Source of the DNA: JBCBST01 sp039819115
GTDB lineage: Bacteria; Bacteroidota; Rhodothermia; Balneolales; Balneolaceae
Assembly (NCBI GenBank): GCA_039819115.1
Contig: JBCBST010000037.1
Location: 1 to 27,092, forward strand
Length of the DNA stretch: 27,092 nucleotides
Reading direction: 5' to 3'
Shown: one piece after another, positions 23,455-27,092 of the stretch
Numbering within the stretch: position 1 is the stretch's first letter
Layout: each line of letters begins with the position of its first letter
Notes under the pieces: model-generated
What the model was told of the DNA's origin: nothing
The model's database searches: none
The model's input: only the letters and a program-made list of their open reading frames with translations
Program-made: the position numbers and the translations under genes

Positions 23455-24399
23455 ATGGGTGAACATGAATACATTCAAACGGACACCATTGACCCTCATG
23501 TTCAACGCAGAAAAGACATACTGAAGCAGCACCCTGAAGTAAAGTCTCTGTTCGGACGGAATCGGAATACGTTTTACTGGATTTCATTCATTGTACTAAG
23601 CCAAATCACAATTGCTTTTTTTGTGAAAGACGCGTCGATTTGGTGGGTGATTGGCCTTGCATATGGTGTTGGTGCCTTTTTTAATCATGCTGCTTTTTGC
23701 CTGAAACATGAATGCACCCATAATCTCGTTTTCAAAAACAGGATGGCCAATATATTTACGGGTATTTTTGCCAACCTGACCTCTTGTACACCTACCTACG
23801 TTATTTTTGCAAATTCGCATTTAAAGCACCATTCGCATCAGGGCGAATACGACATGGATTTTGACCTACCTTTGCGATGGGAAGCTAAGCTTATTACTTA
23901 CACTCCATATGGCAAAATCTTATGGATGCTCCTGCAACCACTAGCCGTTTCTCTACGGCCATTGCGCAGAAGCAGTATTCAGTATGTGAATAAATGGACG
24001 TACGTAAACATGGTCATTGTTATCGCATTCGATCTGGCTATTATCTATTTCATGGGACCGAATGCATTTTTGTATTTATTCCTATCGACCGTATTTGGCT
24101 TGGGATTACACCCGCTGGGAGCGCGATGGATCCAAGAGCATTATGTGGTTCATGAGCAGCAGGAAACGTACTCTTATTACGGCTGGATCAACAACATCAT
24201 GTTCAACATTGGGTATCATAACGAGCATCATGACTTCCCGGGTATTCCCTGGAACAATCTGAGAAAGCTACGCGATATGGCCCCCGATTTCTACAACACC
24301 TTGTATTACCATACTTCGTGGTCCAAACTGCTGATTCGCTTTTTTACAGATAAAAAGCTGACCCTCTATTCCCGGGTTGAACGTCCTGGTGTTTCCTGA
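23455..24399 (+). CDS. membrane fatty-acyl/sphingolipid desaturase, DES1 (sphingolipid delta-4 desaturase)-like
   Basis: A 314-residue integral membrane di-iron desaturase. Three histidine boxes are visible: HECTH (~84), HLKHH (~123, in NSHLKHHSHQGEYDMDFDLP) and HNEHH in YHNEHHDFPGIPWNNLR. Beyond the boxes it follows the eukaryotic dihydroceramide desaturase layout closely: N-terminal RRKDILKQHPEVKSLFG, LLQPLAVSLRPL, FGLGLHPLGARWIQEHY, ETYSYYGWINNIMFNIGYHN and a C-terminal LYSRVERP tail. The known family introduces the 4,5-trans double bond (or C4 hydroxyl) of sphingoid bases. Some Bacteroidota make sphingolipids, so a ceramide-type substrate is plausible but inferred; a fatty-acid substrate remains possible. 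It sits 6 bp behind nuoK and abuts the convergent Omp85 gene with no gap. Confidence 0.8.
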   Translation: MGEHEYIQTDTIDPHVQRRKDILKQHPEVKSLFGRNRNTFYWISFIVLSQITIAFFVKDASIWWVIGLAYGVGAFFNHAAFCLKHECTHNLVFKNRMANIFTGIFANLTSCTPTYVIFANSHLKHHSHQGEYDMDFDLPLRWEAKLITYTPYGKILWMLLQPLAVSLRPLRRSSIQYVNKWTYVNMVIVIAFDLAIIYFMGPNAFLYLFLSTVFGLGLHPLGARWIQEHYVVHEQQETYSYYGWINNIMFNIGYHNEHHDFPGIPWNNLRKLRDMAPDFYNTLYYHTSWSKLLIRFFTDKKLTLYSRVERPGVS

Positions 24400-25560
24400 T
24401 CAGAACGCGTATCCAGCGGTAAGGTAGAATCCTGTTCCTTCATCCGAAAAGCCTACATCTACCCGTAAAACAAAATCGGGAGTGAAGTAAGAACTTGTAC
24501 CTCCGATCCCAAAGGTGTATTTCAGGTCGTTATAAATATCAGGTAATGATTCCCCGTTTGGGAAAGAGCGTCCAATATCGAAAAAGATATTACCTCCATA
24601 TTCGGCATTTATAGAAGGTACTTTGAACAACCATGTTCTGAGTTCGGTGTTCAACAGGATGGCATTATCGTCCATAAACCGGTTTACGGTATACCCTCGT
24701 AACGACTCGCTCCCGCCGAGCGAACCCAGTTGCCAGTAGGGTACATCTCCTGAGGTATGGCTGAAAAGCAGGCGATTTGCGAAGGTGATGGTTCGTATAA
24801 AGTGAAATGAGGTATATCCCCGCATGTCTGCCTCCAGTAGAAACATTTGAAATGAGCTTCCTGTTGCAGCACCACCAATACCGGCAGACACTTCGGTGTA
24901 GGTTCCGTACTGAGGCCGAAACTCACTATCCCGTCCCTCCCAAAGAAAACCACCTGTCAACAGCGATGAGGTTCCGCCCGTAAATCCGGTTGGTTGCTCT
25001 TCAACTAAGATGCGCCCGGTTCCATTATCCCATGGAGTTTCGTAATCAACTCTAAGACCAAAGGTAGCATCGAAGCGTCTTATGCCCGTAACAGCCTGGT
25101 AAAAAGGGTATCGCGCCCCGATTTGACCGCCTACAGAGAACGATTGAAAGTTATAGAAATCGGGCTGGCCGGAAGGAGGTTCATCCACCACTTCATAATT
25201 CCCAATCCCAAAAAAGTTATCCTGTAAAAAGCGAGAGCCATAGACTTCGGCGGAAACTCTGAATTTGGACCCCCATGCATTGGGCTTGTCTATACTGACA
25301 AAGCCACTGGCAAGTCCTTTTGTTGAAATCACAAAAGCAGCTTCTGTGAATGTGACAAAGGGTGGTTGGTTTTCCCGGTAATGATATCGATTGGCTAACC
25401 CTCCGGTGATAAAGCCGAGGTCAGAATCGAAGGAAAGTGCTGGTAAAAAAGCAAAACGGACAGAATCAGTCGGGCTGCTCTGGGCGGTTAAATCCGCACA
25501 TTCAAAAGCAAACAAAAAAAGGAGGACCGATACTGCCCTCCTGAAGCTAAGGATTGACAA
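24400..25560 (-). CDS. Omp85 (BamA/TamA)-family outer-membrane beta-barrel without POTRA domains
   Basis: A 386-residue outer-membrane protein with a signal peptide (~1-26, ending LTAQ). The rest is alternating strands of an Omp85-type barrel. LGGSESLRGYTVNRFMDDN is the loop-6 motif (RGY) of that superfamily, followed by AILLNTELR, and the chain ends in the barrel-type aromatic terminus TAGYAF. It is half the length of BamA and lacks POTRA repeats, fitting the bacterial-surface-antigen (D15) group of unknown substrate. Its stop (24400-24402) directly abuts the desaturase stop. It follows the transporter gene by 16 bp on the same strand, so co-transcription is likely. Confidence 0.85.
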   Translation of the reverse strand: MSILSFRRAVSVLLFLFAFECADLTAQSSPTDSVRFAFLPALSFDSDLGFITGGLANRYHYRENQPPFVTFTEAAFVISTKGLASGFVSIDKPNAWGSKFRVSAEVYGSRFLQDNFFGIGNYEVVDEPPSGQPDFYNFQSFSVGGQIGARYPFYQAVTGIRRFDATFGLRVDYETPWDNGTGRILVEEQPTGFTGGTSSLLTGGFLWEGRDSEFRPQYGTYTEVSAGIGGAATGSSFQMFLLEADMRGYTSFHFIRTITFANRLLFSHTSGDVPYWQLGSLGGSESLRGYTVNRFMDDNAILLNTELRTWLFKVPSINAEYGGNIFFDIGRSFPNGESLPDIYNDLKYTFGIGGTSSYFTPDFVLRVDVGFSDEGTGFYLTAGYAF

Positions 25561-25576
25561 AAGCTGGTAATGATAG

Positions 25577-27016
25577 TTAAATGAATATAAGTGTTACCAG
25601 CAGGTACACAGGGATCAGGATACCAAGCGACCAGAGCAGGTATGCGCCAAAACTAGGCATTTTAACACCACTTTGCTCGGCAATAGATTTTACCATAAAG
25701 TTAGGGGCATTACCAATGTAGGTTACTGCTCCAAAGAAGACAGCACCAGCAGATATAGCCAGTAAGGTTGCACTTAGCTCACCCATCAGTAATTGGGCAT
25801 CGCCACCTGCGGCATTAAAAAACACCAGGTACGTAGGGGCATTATCCAGAAAAGCGGAGAGTCCGCCTGTGATCCAGAAAAACATCGAGTTGATGGGGTC
25901 TCCATTGGCATCAAAAACAGCGTTGTTTACGAATTGAAGGGCTCCCTCACCATTTTGTGCGGCCTTAAGCATCGAAATAGGTGCAATAATTGTGATGAAT
26001 ATCCCTGCAAACAGTTTGCCTACCTCCTGTATAGGGAACCAGTTAAATCCGTTGGCTTCACGGCTTGCTTTCGACGTAAAATGCCAGCTGAGCCAGGCCA
26101 GAACGAGTAAGGCAACATCCCGGATCACGTTTTCAATCTTCATATGCACATGATATACATCAAATTCTCCAACATGGACAAAGCCTGAAAACAGTACCGA
26201 TCCTACAACACCAGCAAGCAATAGTAAGTTAAAACTACCTTCAATGCCCAACGATTCACTGCCATCATCAGCAGGTTGCTGATTCGTCTCTTTGTTGTAC
26301 AGCATTTTATCCCAGATATAGTAGACTATGAGAAGTATCACAGCAACAAAAGTCATGGGATGGAACATGTAAACTGTTGTCCAGAAAAAATCCACCCCTT
26401 GCAGAAAACCCAGGAATAAGGGTGGATCTCCCAGCGGTGTAAGTGAGCCTCCCACATTAGCCACGAGAAAGATGAAGAATACGACCATGTGCACTTTCTT
26501 TGCCCTCCATTCATTAGCTCTGAGCATGGGGCGAATCAAAAGCATGGCAGCACCGGTGGTTCCCATCCAACTGGCCAGGATGGTACCAATTAAGAGCAGG
26601 CCGGTATTAACTTCAGGAGTTCCTTTCAAATATCCCTTTAAGCGTACACCTCCGGAAATGGTGAAGAGGGCAAATAAGAGTATGATAAATGGGAAGTATT
26701 CCAGCAAATAGGCGTGCAATACCTCATACAATGTCTTAGAGAATCCGAATGTGATGATCATCGGAATAATGAGCAGAAATGCCCAAAACGCGGACACCTT
26801 GCCAAAATTCTTATGCCAGAAATGCTCTGCAAAAAGTGGGAATAGAGCAATGGACAAGAGTATGCCGGCAAATGGAATGGTCCACAACAAACTGAGGTCA
26901 CTTCCCTCAATACCATGCCCGCTACCCTCAGCAGCGTAAGTTAATGTAGAGAAAAACAGAACGAGTGCAGACGATAAGCCAACCTTTAATAGCTTTACAA
27001 GACGCTGGGTATTCAC
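25577..27016 (-). CDS. ion transporter, probable sodium:proton antiporter (NhaD/ArsB/CitMHS-type)
   Basis: A 479-residue inner-membrane carrier with a signal-like first segment (~1-29) and about twelve membrane helices. MGTTGAAMLLIRPMLRANEW and ANVGGSLTPLGDPPLFLGFL are the paired conserved loops of the ion-transporter superfamily, and FLDNAPTYLVFFN and GAVTYIGNAPNFMVKSIAEQ are the matching repeat motifs. Relatives are annotated as Na+/H+ antiporters or citrate carriers; antiport fits a salt-living host but is inferred. The start chosen is a GTG (27014-27016). Only 6 bp upstream a 70-bp inverted copy of codons ~41-64 begins, so the true upstream region and perhaps the true start may be missing. 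The Omp85 gene follows after 16 bp. Confidence 0.85.
   Translation of the reverse strand: MNTQRLVKLLKVGLSSALVLFFSTLTYAAEGSGHGIEGSDLSLLWTIPFAGILLSIALFPLFAEHFWHKNFGKVSAFWAFLLIIPMIITFGFSKTLYEVLHAYLLEYFPFIILLFALFTISGGVRLKGYLKGTPEVNTGLLLIGTILASWMGTTGAAMLLIRPMLRANEWRAKKVHMVVFFIFLVANVGGSLTPLGDPPLFLGFLQGVDFFWTTVYMFHPMTFVAVILLIVYYIWDKMLYNKETNQQPADDGSESLGIEGSFNLLLLAGVVGSVLFSGFVHVGEFDVYHVHMKIENVIRDVALLVLAWLSWHFTSKASREANGFNWFPIQEVGKLFAGIFITIIAPISMLKAAQNGEGALQFVNNAVFDANGDPINSMFFWITGGLSAFLDNAPTYLVFFNAAGGDAQLLMGELSATLLAISAGAVFFGAVTYIGNAPNFMVKSIAEQSGVKMPSFGAYLLWSLGILIPVYLLVTLIFI
26827..26896. repeat. internal arm of a 70-bp perfect inverted repeat
   Basis: Lies within the transporter gene, encoding about residues 41-64. 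It is the exact reverse complement, with no mismatch, of 27023-27092; the two arms are separated by 126 bp. Confidence 0.95.
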
Positions 27017-27022
27017 GGTAGT

Positions 27023-27092
27023 CTCAGTTTGTTGTGGACCATTCCATTTGCCGGCATACTCTTGTCCATTGCTCTATTCCCACTTTTTGCAG
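27023..27092. repeat. terminal arm of the inverted repeat, running to the window edge
   Basis: The last 70 bases duplicate 26827-26896 in reverse orientation, base for base. On the plus strand they read as the transporter segment LSLLWTIPFAGILLSIALF and a few residues more. The match stops exactly at 27023, and its other end is cut by the edge of the sequence. A fold-back or chimeric assembly end is the simplest explanation. Confidence 0.95.

Overview
The window looks like a piece of chromosome from a Bacteroidota/Balneolota-type (FCB group) marine or salt-adapted bacterium. This rests on four things: a surface protein ending in a type IX secretion sorting domain with a YPNPFNP motif; several promoters of the form TTG-N20-TAnnTTTG, the Bacteroidetes-type signal; few Shine-Dalgarno sequences before starts; and a Na+/H+-type antiporter plus very acidic small proteins. 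Lineage is an inference from these features, not from a marker-gene comparison. Nearly every base is in or next to housekeeping genes. I see no phage, insertion sequence, CRISPR array, tRNA or rRNA.

Layout. 1-1282: a lipoprotein esterase on the minus strand, with a possible remnant of another gene under its 3' end. 1431-5247: a lysine/diaminopimelate cluster on the plus strand, lysC-dapB-dapA-dapD, in which dapA carries an in-frame TAA at codon 123. 5297-7000: a convergent threonine synthase carrying a C-terminal regulatory domain of the 2-isopropylmalate synthase type. 7109-8579: a small acidic protein divergent from anmK (peptidoglycan recycling). 8871-12191: a large secreted protein with a tandem 842-bp internal duplication, an alpha/beta-hydrolase-like domain and a T9SS sorting tail. 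12291-14861: clpC. 15056-16834: rpsT-gpmI on the minus strand, back to back with cmk-rpsA (16945-19650). 19718-21044: a small basic unknown protein and a MoxR ATPase on the minus strand. 21123-22544: uppP and a Spy/CpxP-like periplasmic protein. 22627-24399: nuoJ-nuoK plus a desaturase closely resembling eukaryotic sphingolipid delta-4 desaturases. 24400-27016: an Omp85-type beta-barrel and an ion transporter, on the minus strand. The last 70 bases are a perfect inverted copy of part of that transporter gene, probably an assembly fold-back at a sequence end.

How the genes work together. Much of the window serves the cell envelope. The lysC-dap genes make meso-diaminopimelate and lysine, AnmK recycles anhydro-MurNAc, UppP regenerates the undecaprenyl carrier, and the Omp85 barrel, T9SS cargo and desaturase concern outer-membrane proteins, surface and lipids. 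LysC and the fused threonine synthase share the aspartate pathway, so the threonine synthase domain fusion may be a branch-point control. The other block is translation and proteostasis (rpsT, rpsA, cmk, clpC).

Most worth checking: the interrupted dapA, the threonine synthase/LeuA-domain fusion, the DES1-like desaturase behind an isolated nuoJK pair, the duplicated T9SS hydrolase, and the terminal inverted repeat. I did not find an obviously new multi-gene system.
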